Assembly: GCF_009834785.1 (NCBI RefSeq)
Contig: NZ_WUYX01000004.1
Location: forward strand, 62,001-126,000
Source: Natronorubrum halalkaliphilum
GTDB lineage: Archaea; Halobacteriota; Halobacteria; Halobacteriales; Natrialbaceae
Length of the DNA stretch: 64,000 nt
Direction: 5' to 3'
This document shows positions 8,367-16,525 of the stretch, one piece after another; the first letter of the stretch is position 1, and each line of letters begins with the position of its first letter. The notes under the pieces are model-generated. The model searched no databases. It worked only from the letters and a program-made list of their open reading frames with translations, and was not told the origin of the DNA. Position numbers and translations under genes: made by a program.

Positions 8367-9482
8367 TTAACCGATGATGAACTCTTCCCAGCGTTCGCTG
8401 ACCCAGTCTTCCTCTTCGACGTAGAGGTTGTAGCTGGGGACGATCGCCTCGTCCGGCCCCGGCCCCGCGATCTCGGCGTAGAAGTCCTCGTCGATCTCGG
8501 AGTACTCGCGTTCGATCGTCGGACTCGTATAGAGGTTTTCGGCCACGCGATCCTGCACCTCGGGCCGGCTCGCGTAGTCGATGAACTGACGGGCCTCCTC
8601 CTTGAGGTCCGAGGTCTCGAGGGTCACCCAGAGCCCCGAGTCGAGGATGGAACCCTCCTCGACGAAGTTCGACTGAACCGGCGCGCCGTCGTCCTGCATG
8701 ACGCGGGTGATGTCACTGTAGAGCATCCCCGCCGGCACCTCGCCGTCGCGGAGTCGCTGCTGGAACTCGGCCTCGTTCTCGTACCAGAAGTTGGCCTGGT
8801 CCGTGACGCCTTCGAGTTCTTCGAACACCTCGAGCACACCGTCGCGGTCCTCGAGGATCTCCTGGCCGTCGAAGCGAACCTCTGCCGTGACATCGAGGAG
8901 GAACGAGTTCGACGCGTAGCCGAGCAGGCCGAGCGTATCCTCGTACTCGTCGTCCCAGAGGGCCTCCCAGCTGTCGACCGGCTCTTCGATGACATCCGTG
9001 TTCTGGACGAGGTTGATGTACCACGACAGGGCTCCGATGCTCGAGATGCCGCCCTCGGCCTCCCCGACGAGGTCGTCGCTGATGTACTCGAGGTTCTCGA
9101 AGTCGTCCTCGTCCCAGATGTGCCACAGGTCGGAGTTGAGCCCCTGCATGACACCGGTCTGGGCCATGATGGCGACGTCGACGGGCGCTTCGCCCGCCCC
9201 GACGGCGTTCTCGTACTGCGTGAGCGCCTCTTCGGAGGTCGGTTGCGCTTCCGACTCGACGTCGATGTCGAGCTCCTCGCTGAACGGCTCGAACAGTTCG
9301 TCGTCCATGACGTCCTGAAACACGCCGCCGTAGACGGCGACGGTCAGCGTGTCGTCGCCGTCCCCCAGCACGTCCTCGACCGTCCCCGTACAGCCCGCGA
9401 GGCCGGCGAGCGCGACAGCGCTACCACCGGCCGCAGTCGTTCGTAGAAATTCCCGCCGTCCGTGAGTGTGTGGTCCTGGCAT
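8367..9482 (-). CDS. Tat lipoprotein, polyamine-type ABC substrate-binding protein
   Basis: A 371-residue extracytoplasmic binding protein. It begins with a twin-arginine signal (GRREFLRTTAAGG) and a lipobox ending at Cys31 (LAGLAGC), so it should be a lipid-anchored Tat substrate. The mature part reads like PotD/PotF-class proteins (TLTVAVYGGVFQDVMDDELF near 44, then a mixed alpha/beta fold). Substrate contacts cannot be assigned with confidence. It heads the leftward importer operon: binding protein, ATPase, fused permease, amidase. A strong TATA box lies at 9517-9528, and a GGCA-N6-TGCC dyad overlaps the start codon. Confidence 0.9.
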   Translation of the reverse strand: MPGPHTHGRREFLRTTAAGGSAVALAGLAGCTGTVEDVLGDGDDTLTVAVYGGVFQDVMDDELFEPFSEELDIDVESEAQPTSEEALTQYENAVGAGEAPVDVAIMAQTGVMQGLNSDLWHIWDEDDFENLEYISDDLVGEAEGGISSIGALSWYINLVQNTDVIEEPVDSWEALWDDEYEDTLGLLGYASNSFLLDVTAEVRFDGQEILEDRDGVLEVFEELEGVTDQANFWYENEAEFQQRLRDGEVPAGMLYSDITRVMQDDGAPVQSNFVEEGSILDSGLWVTLETSDLKEEARQFIDYASRPEVQDRVAENLYTSPTIEREYSEIDEDFYAEIAGPGPDEAIVPSYNLYVEEEDWVSERWEEFIIG

Positions 9483-9491
9483 ACTATTGCC
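9478..9491. promoter_or_regulatory. Dyad GGCA-N6-TGCC over the start of the importer operon
   Basis: GGCATACTATTGCC overlaps the ATG of the binding-protein gene (9480-9482) and lies about 38 bases downstream of the TATA box. It shares spacing and half-sites with the dyad at 3300-3313. On the coding strand both sites begin GGCAA. A shared repressor is inferred. Confidence 0.45.
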
Positions 9492-9516
9492 ACCGTACCA
9501 CTCTATCCCCGTTTCC

Positions 9517-9528
9517 GATATATAAAGG
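9517..9528 (-). promoter_or_regulatory. TATA box of the ABC importer operon
   Basis: The minus strand reads CCTTTATATATC, a strong archaeal TATA box about 40 bases before the ATG at 9482. Transcription should start near 9495. Confidence 0.6.
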
Positions 9529-9599
9529 TTCTCACAGTCGTTCGTCTCCGGTTTTGTTTGTAATGGTCTCCTCGCTAACTGACTGATTTCACACTGGAG

Positions 9600-9619
9600 T
9601 TCGCAGTAATTTCTGCGAA
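9600..9619. repeat. Inverted repeat TTCGCAG-N6-CTGCGAA
   Basis: A perfect 7-bp inverted repeat with a 6-base spacer begins 4 bases after the stop of the second NrpR-like gene and lies 70 bases upstream of the importer TATA box. It could be a 3' hairpin ending the upstream message or an upstream operator for the importer. No T-run follows on the minus strand. Confidence 0.4.
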
Positions 9620-9623
9620 GTGT

Positions 9624-10640
9624 CTATTTTTTCTTGACAACCGACGAAAAATCGGAACGTGGCTGTACCCTCTCGAGGGTCTCCCACTCGAGTGCGATCC
9701 CCGACTCGACGCAGTGGGAGATAACGCACTCGGCGGCTCCGGCGAAGGTGAGCGACGCGAACGCCCAGCCCGGCGTCCCCCACGGGAACGGTCCCGGTTC
9801 TCGCGGGCGGCGGAGATCGAGGACGCCACCCAGGGTATCGCGAGTCGAGACCGCGAGCTCTCGAGCGGTGTCGTAGTGGGCCAGTGGAAACTCCCGATTA
9901 TCCGCGACCAGAAGCCCGGTCTCTCCGGCGAGCGCGCTCGAAACGTCGGTCTGTCTGGCCTCGATCAGCAGCGATACCAGATCGACCGTCGCCCGTTCGT
10001 CGCCGATGACGTCGGTGAACCGGCGGATCGCCCCGCCGTGGACCGCCGGTTCGGGATCGTCGTAAGGGACGGTGTCCGGATCGGGATGGTACTCCACGAC
10101 GCCGATGGTGTCGGGATGGCTCTCGATCCCGTGGGACAGTAACACGCCGTCGATCGTCACGCTCGAGGGGACCGCGACCTCGAGACAGTCGGTGCCGTTC
10201 CGTTCGACGGGTTCGATCGACGCGACGATCGGTCCGAGCGGCGAGTCGTCGATCGCTTTCAGGCCCGCCTCGAGTGTCGCTCTGTCCTCCGTCGCGACGA
10301 GGACGGTTCCGACGACGACGTCGCCGGCGTCGGTCGCCGGATCGTAGGTCACCTGACTCGTCAGATCCGCCAGCCGCTCTCTGACCTGTTCGACCCGACC
10401 GCTGACGCCCCCTCGCTCGAGTTCCGCGCGGCCGTCCGCCGTGAGTCGTCGGCCCTTGCCGCCGACCTTCTCGGTCAGGCCAGATTCGTCGAGGTCGGCG
10501 AGCGTGAGCCGAACCGTCCGCTCGGTGATCGAGTAGCCACGCTCTCGAAGGTGTTCCGTAAGGTGGACGCTACCGATCGGTTCGTGTTCGGCCAGCAGCC
10601 GGAGGATGTCGTACGTCCGCCGGTCGGGATCGCTCGTCAT
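9624..10640 (-). CDS. NrpR-family transcriptional repressor (copy 2)
   Basis: A 338-residue paralogue of the regulator at 3506-4537, with the same order of a winged helix (about 1-80; DRRTYDILRLLAEHEPIGS at the start) and one NRD/DUF128 domain (about 95-330; VPSSVTIDGVLLSHGI, then VVEYHPDPD). It ends in a Lys run. NrpR proteins repress nitrogen genes and sense 2-oxoglutarate; the effector here is unknown. Only 7 bases separate it from the upstream aminotransferase gene, so it is probably expressed from that gene's promoter. That promoter carries a textbook GGAA-N6-TTCC dyad, which would give feedback control. Autoregulation is inference. Confidence 0.85.
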   Translation of the reverse strand: MTSDPDRRTYDILRLLAEHEPIGSVHLTEHLRERGYSITERTVRLTLADLDESGLTEKVGGKGRRLTADGRAELERGGVSGRVEQVRERLADLTSQVTYDPATDAGDVVVGTVLVATEDRATLEAGLKAIDDSPLGPIVASIEPVERNGTDCLEVAVPSSVTIDGVLLSHGIESHPDTIGVVEYHPDPDTVPYDDPEPAVHGGAIRRFTDVIGDERATVDLVSLLIEARQTDVSSALAGETGLLVADNREFPLAHYDTARELAVSTRDTLGGVLDLRRPREPGPFPWGTPGWAFASLTFAGAAECVISHCVESGIALEWETLERVQPRSDFSSVVKKK

Positions 10641-10647
10641 CGTTCGA

Positions 10648-12051
10648 CTACTGCTGGGCGGCGGTTAAGTGGGTGGCGAGATCCGCGAACGCGTCGACGT
10701 GGGCGTCGATCTCCTCGGCGGTGTGCTGGACGCTTACCGTCCACTGCTGGGACGCGTCGTGGGGATGGGGAATAACGCCCCTGTTTACCATCCCGAACCA
10801 GTAGGCCTCGTGGAACTCTTCGTCGACGTGGCCCCAGTCGCGGAACGTCCGAATCGGCTCGTCCGTGAAGTGGACCATTCCCTGAGAGCCGACGCTCTTT
10901 ACCGTGGCCTCGAGTCCGGTGTCCGCGATGACGTCGCGGTAGCCGTCCGCGAGGCGATCGGCGAGGGTCGTGACGTGGTCGTAGGCGTCCTCGGTGAGGA
11001 TCTCTCGCAACGTCACGCCGACGGCCCGCAACGCGAGCGGGTTCCCGTTGTACGTGCCGTAGTGGGCCGCGCCGGTCGCGACGCCCTCGTTCAGGTCGGC
11101 CGCGATGCAGTCCATGATCTCGCGGCGACCGCCGAACGCGCCGACGGGGTAGCCGCCGCCGATCGCTTTCGCCAGCGCGACGAGATCAGGTTGGACGCCG
11201 TAGTACTCCGCTCCGCCGCCGGGAGCCAGTTTGACGCCGGTCTTTACCTCGTCGAAGATCAGGACGACGTTGTACTCGTCGGCGAGTTCCCGCAGTCGCT
11301 CGAGGAACCCGTCTTCGGGTTCGACCAGCCCGAGATTGAGACAGGCCGGTTCGACGAGCACGGCGGCGACCTCGGCTCCGTGATCACGAAGCAACCGCTC
11401 GACGCTCTCGGCGTCGTTGTACTGCGCCAGGAGGATGTCCTCTGGCACTGAGTCCGGGACACCGCGGGACTCCCTGACCGGACGCGGATCGCGTTCGGGA
11501 CCCGCCTGCTCGAGCGGCGGCATCTTGCTCACCAGCGCCGGATCGTGCGCGCCGTGATAGGCGCCTTCCATTCGAATGATCTTTTCGCGGCCGGTGTACG
11601 CCCGCGCGAGACGCGTCGCGTGCATGATCGACTCGGTGCCGCTGTTGGTGAATCGAACCTGCTCGATGGCGTCCCAGCGGTCGATCAACGGCCGGGCCGC
11701 AAACTCGATGAGATCGGTCGGTCGCGTGTAGAGCGTTCCGCGCTCGATCTGGTCGACGGCGGCTTCTTCCAGGGTCGGATGGGTGTGTCCGACGAGTTGG
11801 GTCCCGTTGTTCAACGCGAAGTCGAGGTACTCGTTGCCGTCCACGTCGTAGATCGAGCCCCCCTCCGCTCGCGCCGCGTGGACCGGGTAGGGGTCGTAGG
11901 CTCGGAACGTACTGCAGACGCCGGCCGGCACGAGTTCTCGGAGGTCCTCGGCCATCGCCGCCGACTCCGGCGTTCGTTCCTCGTAGCGCTCGCACTCGGC
12001 CGCTAGCAGTTCCTCGGTCGACGCGTCGCGAATCGGATTCGTATCTGACAT
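10648..12051 (-). CDS. Class III aminotransferase, glutamate-1-semialdehyde aminomutase-like
   Basis: A 467-residue PLP enzyme closest in layout to GSA aminomutases and related amine transaminases. Motifs: RFTNSGTESIMHATRLAR near 133, MEGAYHGAHD near 161, the cofactor Asp in LIFDEVKTG near 267, and Schiff-base Lys295 in VALAKAIGGGYPVGAFGG. It is longer than typical HemL and lies among catabolic genes, so heme synthesis is unlikely; an amine or amino-acid aminotransferase is more probable. It starts 8 bases from a perfect GGAA-N6-TTCC dyad and is followed at 7 bases by the second NrpR-like gene. The ATG at 12051 follows the predicted transcription start closely. Confidence 0.85.
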   Translation of the reverse strand: MSDTNPIRDASTEELLAAECERYEERTPESAAMAEDLRELVPAGVCSTFRAYDPYPVHAARAEGGSIYDVDGNEYLDFALNNGTQLVGHTHPTLEEAAVDQIERGTLYTRPTDLIEFAARPLIDRWDAIEQVRFTNSGTESIMHATRLARAYTGREKIIRMEGAYHGAHDPALVSKMPPLEQAGPERDPRPVRESRGVPDSVPEDILLAQYNDAESVERLLRDHGAEVAAVLVEPACLNLGLVEPEDGFLERLRELADEYNVVLIFDEVKTGVKLAPGGGAEYYGVQPDLVALAKAIGGGYPVGAFGGRREIMDCIAADLNEGVATGAAHYGTYNGNPLALRAVGVTLREILTEDAYDHVTTLADRLADGYRDVIADTGLEATVKSVGSQGMVHFTDEPIRTFRDWGHVDEEFHEAYWFGMVNRGVIPHPHDASQQWTVSVQHTAEEIDAHVDAFADLATHLTAAQQ

Positions 12052-12059
12052 TGCATCAC

Positions 12060-12077
12060 CCGGAAGTGAACTTCCGG
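12060..12077. promoter_or_regulatory. NrpR-type operator CCGGAAGT-GA-ACTTCCGG
   Basis: A perfect 18-base palindrome contains GGAA-N6-TTCC, the operator known for NrpR in Methanococcus. Its centre lies about 40 bases downstream of the TATA-like element at 12104-12112 and just before the ATG at 12051. The promoter drives the aminotransferase and the second NrpR-like gene. Confidence 0.7.
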
Positions 12078-12103
12078 TTCTGATCTAGCGTTGTCGAGGA
12101 TTG

Positions 12104-12112
12104 GTAAATAAC
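12104..12112 (-). promoter_or_regulatory. TATA-like element of the aminotransferase/NrpR operon
   Basis: The minus strand reads GTTATTTAC with the purine-rich CGAGGAATA before it, which could be a BRE. The predicted start of transcription falls in the palindrome at 12060-12077. Confidence 0.4.
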
Positions 12113-12231
12113 TATTCCTCGGATACGCCACAAAAATGCGTGTAAGTAGGTGAATACGGTGTTCGTCCCGGTTCGATCGGATCGCGTTCGGAATCCGTCG
12201 CGTCTCGAGGATTTAGTCGAGCGGTATTTTG

Positions 12232-12247
12232 CGGAAGTTCTATTCCG
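12232..12247. promoter_or_regulatory. Second GGAA-N6-TTCC dyad
   Basis: CGGAA-GTTCTA-TTCCG has 5-bp arms around a 6-base spacer. It lies about 170 bases from the first operator and 174 bases before the HDAC-like gene. It could act with the first site or control the rightward gene. Confidence 0.5.
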
Positions 12248-12420
12248 GTATCGTCGTCCCGTGATCAGTAATTCGAGGCGCTCTGCTCAGTCGGTTCGAA
12301 TCCCGGGTCGAAAAACGCGTCTCGACCACGGAAACGCTCCGCGGCGCGGAGACCGGGCCGAAGATCGGCGGCGGTTTCGTGACCGGTACAGCTAAGGTGG
12401 TTATTCGGTCTGTTCTTCCC

Positions 12421-13533
12421 ATGGCATCCGCGACCGCGTTCTGGGACGAGAGCTTCCTCGAGCACGTCCCGCCCGCCGGCGAGGGCGAAGCCGAGTGGAC
12501 GGGGCGTCTCGCAGTCGAGCAGCCGCATCCGGACCGACCGGAGCGGCTCCGAAACGTTCGTTCGATCGTTCGTCACGAACTGGCCGACCGCGTCCGGTGG
12601 ACACAGGCTCCGGAGATAACCGACGAAGAACTTCATCGCGTGCACGATCCGGACTACGTGCGGGAGTTTCGAGCGTTCTGTGACTCCGGCGGCGGCCGAA
12701 TTACCGGCGGAACCGGGGCGAACGAAGCCTCGTACCGCGCCGCCCGCCACGCCGCCGGCGGGGCCGCCGCTGCGGCGACTCACGCGCTCGAGCACGGACT
12801 CGAGGATGTTCCCTACGCGGCCGTTCGACCGAGCGGCCACCACGCCCAACCCGCACAGGCCGACGGCTTCTGTTTCTTCAACAACGCCGCCGTCGCGGCC
12901 GAGCGAGCGCTTGCGGACGACCGCGTCGAGCGCGTCTGTATCCTCGACTGGGACGTCCACCACGGAAACGGGACCCAGGAGGTCTTTTACGGCCGGGACG
13001 ACGTGCTGACGATCAGCCTCCACAACGACCACTGGTCGTGGAACCCCGACGCGCACCCGCAGACGGGCGACGTGGACGAACGCGGCACGGGGCCCGGGGA
13101 AGGGTACAACCTGAACGTGCCCCTCCCGCCGGGAACGGGCGACGACGGCTACGCCGAAGCGTTCGACCGACTCGTCGAGCCCGTTATCGAGCAGTACGCT
13201 CCCGATCTGCTCGTCGTCAGCGCGGGCGGTGACGCCGGAACCGTCGATCCGCTCGGCCGGAACGTCGTCACGAAATCGGGGTTCGAATCGCTCGGCGCTC
13301 GCGCCCGCGACATCGCGGCGACCTCGGCGTCCGGACGTCTCGTCCTGCTCCAGGAGGGGGGCTACCACCCGAGCCACCTTGCCTACGCGATGCTCGGGAC
13401 GCTCGAGGGCGTCCTGGGTATCGACTCCGAAATCGACGACCCGTTCGCGTGGCTCGACGAAGATTTCGAGTCGGCGGCCGACCGGATCGCCGAGATACGC
13501 GAGTACTACGCCGACTGGTGGACGCTCGAGTAA
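12421..13533 (+). CDS. Histone deacetylase/acetylpolyamine amidohydrolase-family enzyme
   Basis: A 370-residue zinc amidohydrolase of the HDAC superfamily. The catalytic His pair is His140-His141 in PSGHHAQPAQ, and zinc ligands are Asp178 and His180 in LDWDVHHGNGT and Asp271 in SAGGDAGTVDP. FFNNAA and QEGGYHP are also family motifs. In prokaryotes the family includes acetylpolyamine amidohydrolases and acetoin-utilisation AcuC. The neighbouring polyamine-type importer and aminotransferases favour removal of acetyl groups from acetylated amines, although action on acetyl-lysine proteins cannot be excluded. I chose the ATG at 12421 over one 42 bases upstream because conserved sequence begins there and a TATA-like GGTTATTCGG lies just before it. 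Confidence 0.85.
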   Translation: MASATAFWDESFLEHVPPAGEGEAEWTGRLAVEQPHPDRPERLRNVRSIVRHELADRVRWTQAPEITDEELHRVHDPDYVREFRAFCDSGGGRITGGTGANEASYRAARHAAGGAAAAATHALEHGLEDVPYAAVRPSGHHAQPAQADGFCFFNNAAVAAERALADDRVERVCILDWDVHHGNGTQEVFYGRDDVLTISLHNDHWSWNPDAHPQTGDVDERGTGPGEGYNLNVPLPPGTGDDGYAEAFDRLVEPVIEQYAPDLLVVSAGGDAGTVDPLGRNVVTKSGFESLGARARDIAATSASGRLVLLQEGGYHPSHLAYAMLGTLEGVLGIDSEIDDPFAWLDEDFESAADRIAEIREYYADWWTLE

Positions 13534-13620
13534 CGCACGACGGACACACGGCGCCGTCGCGCGGAGTTGTCAATCGGACGGAGTTGTGACTATAAGTGAT
13601 CTCCACCGCCTGGTGCCAGT

Positions 13621-15288
13621 ATGAGTTATACCGGCGCGGATCTCTTCGTCGAGGCGCTCGAATCGTACGGTGTTACGCACTTGTTCGGCAATCCCGGGAC
13701 AACCGAACTGCCGCTCATGCAGGCGCTCGTCGACGGCGATCTCGAGTACGTTCTTGGCCTCCACGAAGACGTCGCCGTCGGGGCCGCTGCAGGGTACGCG
13801 ATGCGGCGGCGGTACCACGGTCACGCCGACGACGTGTTGCCACTCGGCGTCGCGAACCTCCACCTCGCGGGCGGTCTCGCTCACGGGCTCGGGAACCTGT
13901 ACAACGCGGATATCTCGGGGGCCCCGCTGCTCCTCACCGCGGGCACGCACAGCCTCGATTATCAACACAAGGAGCCGATCCTCGGCGGCGACCTCGTGAC
14001 GATGGCCGACCAGTTCACGAAGTGGAGCGCCGAGGTGAAAGACATCGAGGCCCTCCCGGACATGGTCCGTCGCGCCGTTCGAACTGCGCTGACGCCGCCG
14101 ACGGGTCCCGTGTTCCTCGCCCTGCCCGTGGACGTCCAACTGGCCGAAACGGGGCTGTCGCCCGAGCGACTCGGCCGGATCCCGACCGCGGGACGGGGCG
14201 ACGCTCGAGCCGTCGACGACGCGGTGGCGGCCGTGGCCGACGCCGACGAACCGGTCGTCGTGCTCGGAGACGAAGTCGCTCGCAGCGGGGCCGATGCCGT
14301 CGACGCGGCGGTTCGCTTCGCGGAGGCCGCCGGCGCGCGCGTCCACGGCGAGGTCCTCTCCTACGAGGTGAACCTGCCGACGGCACACGAGCAGTGGCAG
14401 GGCGTCCTCTCGACGAAAACGCCCGGAACCGCGAGCGCGATGGATACGGACACCCTCATTTTCGTCGGGTGTTCGACGAACACGACGGTCACCCGGCCGA
14501 CGACGCAGTTGGTCCCCGACGACGCGACGTGCGTCCACGTGACGAACGACGCGTGGGAACTCGGCAAGCACGCGCCCGCCGACGTCGCCGTGCTCGGCGA
14601 TCCGGGACAGGTCCTCGCCGAGCTCGCGGATCGCGTTTCCGACGCCGTCGACGAGACCGAGCGCGAGCGCCGGCTCGCCGCGGTCGGCGAGTGGAACGAT
14701 GCCCGCGAAGGGGACTCGAGCGAAACGGTCGATGGAACGCTCACCAAAACGGGGCTCGCGCGGGCACTTCACCGGGCCGCCCCCGACGCGCTCGTCGTCA
14801 GCGAATCCGTTACGGCGGCCCCGGCGCTCCTTGAGGAGTTCCCCTTCGAGCCGACCCAATTGCTCGGGACAAAAGGCGGCGGTCTCGGCTACGGACTCCC
14901 GGCGAGCGTCGGCGCGGCCGTCGCGGAGCGCGAGGCCGGCGGCGAGCGCTCGGTCCTCGGCTACGTCGGCGACGGCTCCTACCTCTACTACCCCCAGACG
15001 CTCTACACGGCCGCCCGCTACGACCTCGATCTCACGGTCGTCGTCCCGGACAACCGCAACTATCGCATCCTCAAGGAGAACACGGCCGCGCTACTGGGCG
15101 GTGACGCCAAGGACTACGAGTACGTCGGGTTCGACTTCGATCCGTCGGTAGACCTCGCGGCAAGCGCCGAAGCCAACGGTGCGACGGGTCTCCGCGTCGA
15201 GTCGGCCGACGCGATAGACGAAACCCTGGAAGCCGCACTCGAGCAAGCGGGGCCGGTGGTCGTGGACGTTCCCGTGACCGATCGGTGA
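13621..15288 (+). CDS. ThDP-dependent enzyme, 2-oxoacid decarboxylase/acetolactate synthase-like
   Basis: A 555-residue protein of the acetolactate synthase/benzoylformate decarboxylase superfamily. The N-terminal PYR domain carries the ThDP-activating Glu49 in LGLHEDVAVGAAAGYA after GNPGTTELP. A central domain spans about 190-350. The C-terminal PP domain binds Mg-ThDP through GDGS (450-453) and the N in VVPDNRNYRIL near 478-480. The QXXFXR-type FAD segment of true acetolactate synthases is not obvious, so decarboxylation of a 2-oxoacid is more likely. In Pseudomonas AruI, a member of this superfamily, decarboxylates 2-ketoarginine made by an arginine aminotransferase. The neighbours make that role attractive but unproven. 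A TATA-like ACTATAAGTG lies about 30 bases upstream of the ATG. Confidence 0.85.
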   Translation: MSYTGADLFVEALESYGVTHLFGNPGTTELPLMQALVDGDLEYVLGLHEDVAVGAAAGYAMRRRYHGHADDVLPLGVANLHLAGGLAHGLGNLYNADISGAPLLLTAGTHSLDYQHKEPILGGDLVTMADQFTKWSAEVKDIEALPDMVRRAVRTALTPPTGPVFLALPVDVQLAETGLSPERLGRIPTAGRGDARAVDDAVAAVADADEPVVVLGDEVARSGADAVDAAVRFAEAAGARVHGEVLSYEVNLPTAHEQWQGVLSTKTPGTASAMDTDTLIFVGCSTNTTVTRPTTQLVPDDATCVHVTNDAWELGKHAPADVAVLGDPGQVLAELADRVSDAVDETERERRLAAVGEWNDAREGDSSETVDGTLTKTGLARALHRAAPDALVVSESVTAAPALLEEFPFEPTQLLGTKGGGLGYGLPASVGAAVAEREAGGERSVLGYVGDGSYLYYPQTLYTAARYDLDLTVVVPDNRNYRILKENTAALLGGDAKDYEYVGFDFDPSVDLAASAEANGATGLRVESADAIDETLEAALEQAGPVVVDVPVTDR

Positions 15289-15403
15289 GATCGGTGTCTC
15301 GCAGCCGACCGACGCAGTCTCTCGTTCGACACCGGAATGTTATCTCTACGAATTGAAACGTGTCTGACGTACCGTTTTGTGGTGGGAGAGTAAATTGACC
15401 CGC

Positions 15404-16435
15404 ATGACAAGTCTGACGGAGGTCTACGATGGGGGCGCACAGGGGGTGGCGAGTCCCCGGCGACTGTACGCCGGGACGGCGCTCGTCCTGCTCGGCGCGG
15501 TCCTGGCCGTCGTGGCCGTGCTCATGGCGACGACCGACCTCTTCAGCGGGTATGCGGCCGCGATTTCTCCCGGAATGAGCGACCACTACGCCGCCGTCCG
15601 AATCGCCGGTGTTCTCGCCGGTCTCGGCGTGCCGACCGCCCTCGTGGGCGTCTTCCTCGTCCTGCCGGCCGGCCGCCGCGTCCACGCCGCTGCCGCGATC
15701 AGCGTGAGCCTGTGTCTGCTCGGCGTCGTCCTCTTCTGGGACGCCTACCCCCGCCACTGGCGGGGCTACAACGACGATCTGACGCTACGGGTCTCCGCAG
15801 TCTACCTGCTCGGGCTCTTTACGGCCGTCTGGAGCCTGTTCACCGCCGTCGTCAACTTCAAGACGCGCAACAACCCCGGCGGCACCCTCGAGATGAACGT
15901 GACCCGGCACAACCAGACCGTCGTCGAGGTCACCGAATCGAACGACTCGAGCGGCTTCGGCGGCATCGGGTTCTTCGGCGGCACGCCGGACGGCGACGTC
16001 GAAACGCAGACGAATACGGCCGACGCCGACGAAACCGACGACACGACGCTCTCGTTCGACGAGGCCCCGAGTACGAGTCGGTCGCAGTCGACTCGCGGAA
16101 CGGCGGGTTCGTCGACCACTGGAACCGGGGCCGGGAGCGGAACCGGCAACGGCCGCGCTCGAGCGAAAGCCGCCGGCGCCGCGACCAGCGACGGCGGAAC
16201 GGCCGCCTCGGACATCACATCGCCGCTCGATGCCGGCGACGGCCACGATGCGGAAATCGTCGACTCGCCGTCCGCACAGTCCCAGCCCGAAGAACCCACG
16301 GATCGCTACTGTGGAAACTGCAAGCACTTCGAGTACGTCCGATCCTCGGAGGGGATGGTGCCCTACTGCGCCCGACACGAGACGGCGATGGACGATATGG
16401 ACGCCTGCGAGGAGTGGACGCCCAACCGGCGATAA
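15404..16435 (+). CDS. Haloarchaeal membrane protein with C-terminal Cys motif
   Basis: A 343-residue protein with four likely transmembrane helices in its first 150 residues, a long low-complexity acidic/Gly/Ser/Thr region (about 170-300), and a C-terminal zinc-binding-like segment with CGNC, then YC and AC cysteines. I recognise it as a haloarchaeal conserved membrane family of unknown function. The ATG at 15404 is preferred over a TTG 27 bases upstream. It lies 115 bases after the ThDP enzyme and may have its own promoter (ATGTTATCTC about 70 bases upstream). The small gene downstream is convergent. No function is proposed. Confidence 0.75.
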   Translation: MTSLTEVYDGGAQGVASPRRLYAGTALVLLGAVLAVVAVLMATTDLFSGYAAAISPGMSDHYAAVRIAGVLAGLGVPTALVGVFLVLPAGRRVHAAAAISVSLCLLGVVLFWDAYPRHWRGYNDDLTLRVSAVYLLGLFTAVWSLFTAVVNFKTRNNPGGTLEMNVTRHNQTVVEVTESNDSSGFGGIGFFGGTPDGDVETQTNTADADETDDTTLSFDEAPSTSRSQSTRGTAGSSTTGTGAGSGTGNGRARAKAAGAATSDGGTAASDITSPLDAGDGHDAEIVDSPSAQSQPEEPTDRYCGNCKHFEYVRSSEGMVPYCARHETAMDDMDACEEWTPNRR

Positions 16436-16525
16436 CGCGGGTTGAGCCGCTTCTCGGTCGATTACGTTGCCGTCTATTGTTCGCCGTTCGAAGATCGGAC
16501 CCCGAAAACGAGACCAGAACCGAAC

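Larger units (their letters stand above)
12052..12420. other. Divergent intergenic region with two NrpR-type dyads
   Basis: This 369-base gap separates the aminotransferase (leftward) from the HDAC-like gene (rightward). No convincing gene is present. It holds two GGAA-N6-TTCC dyads (12060-12077 and 12232-12247) and a leftward TATA-like element at 12104-12112. Confidence 0.7.
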
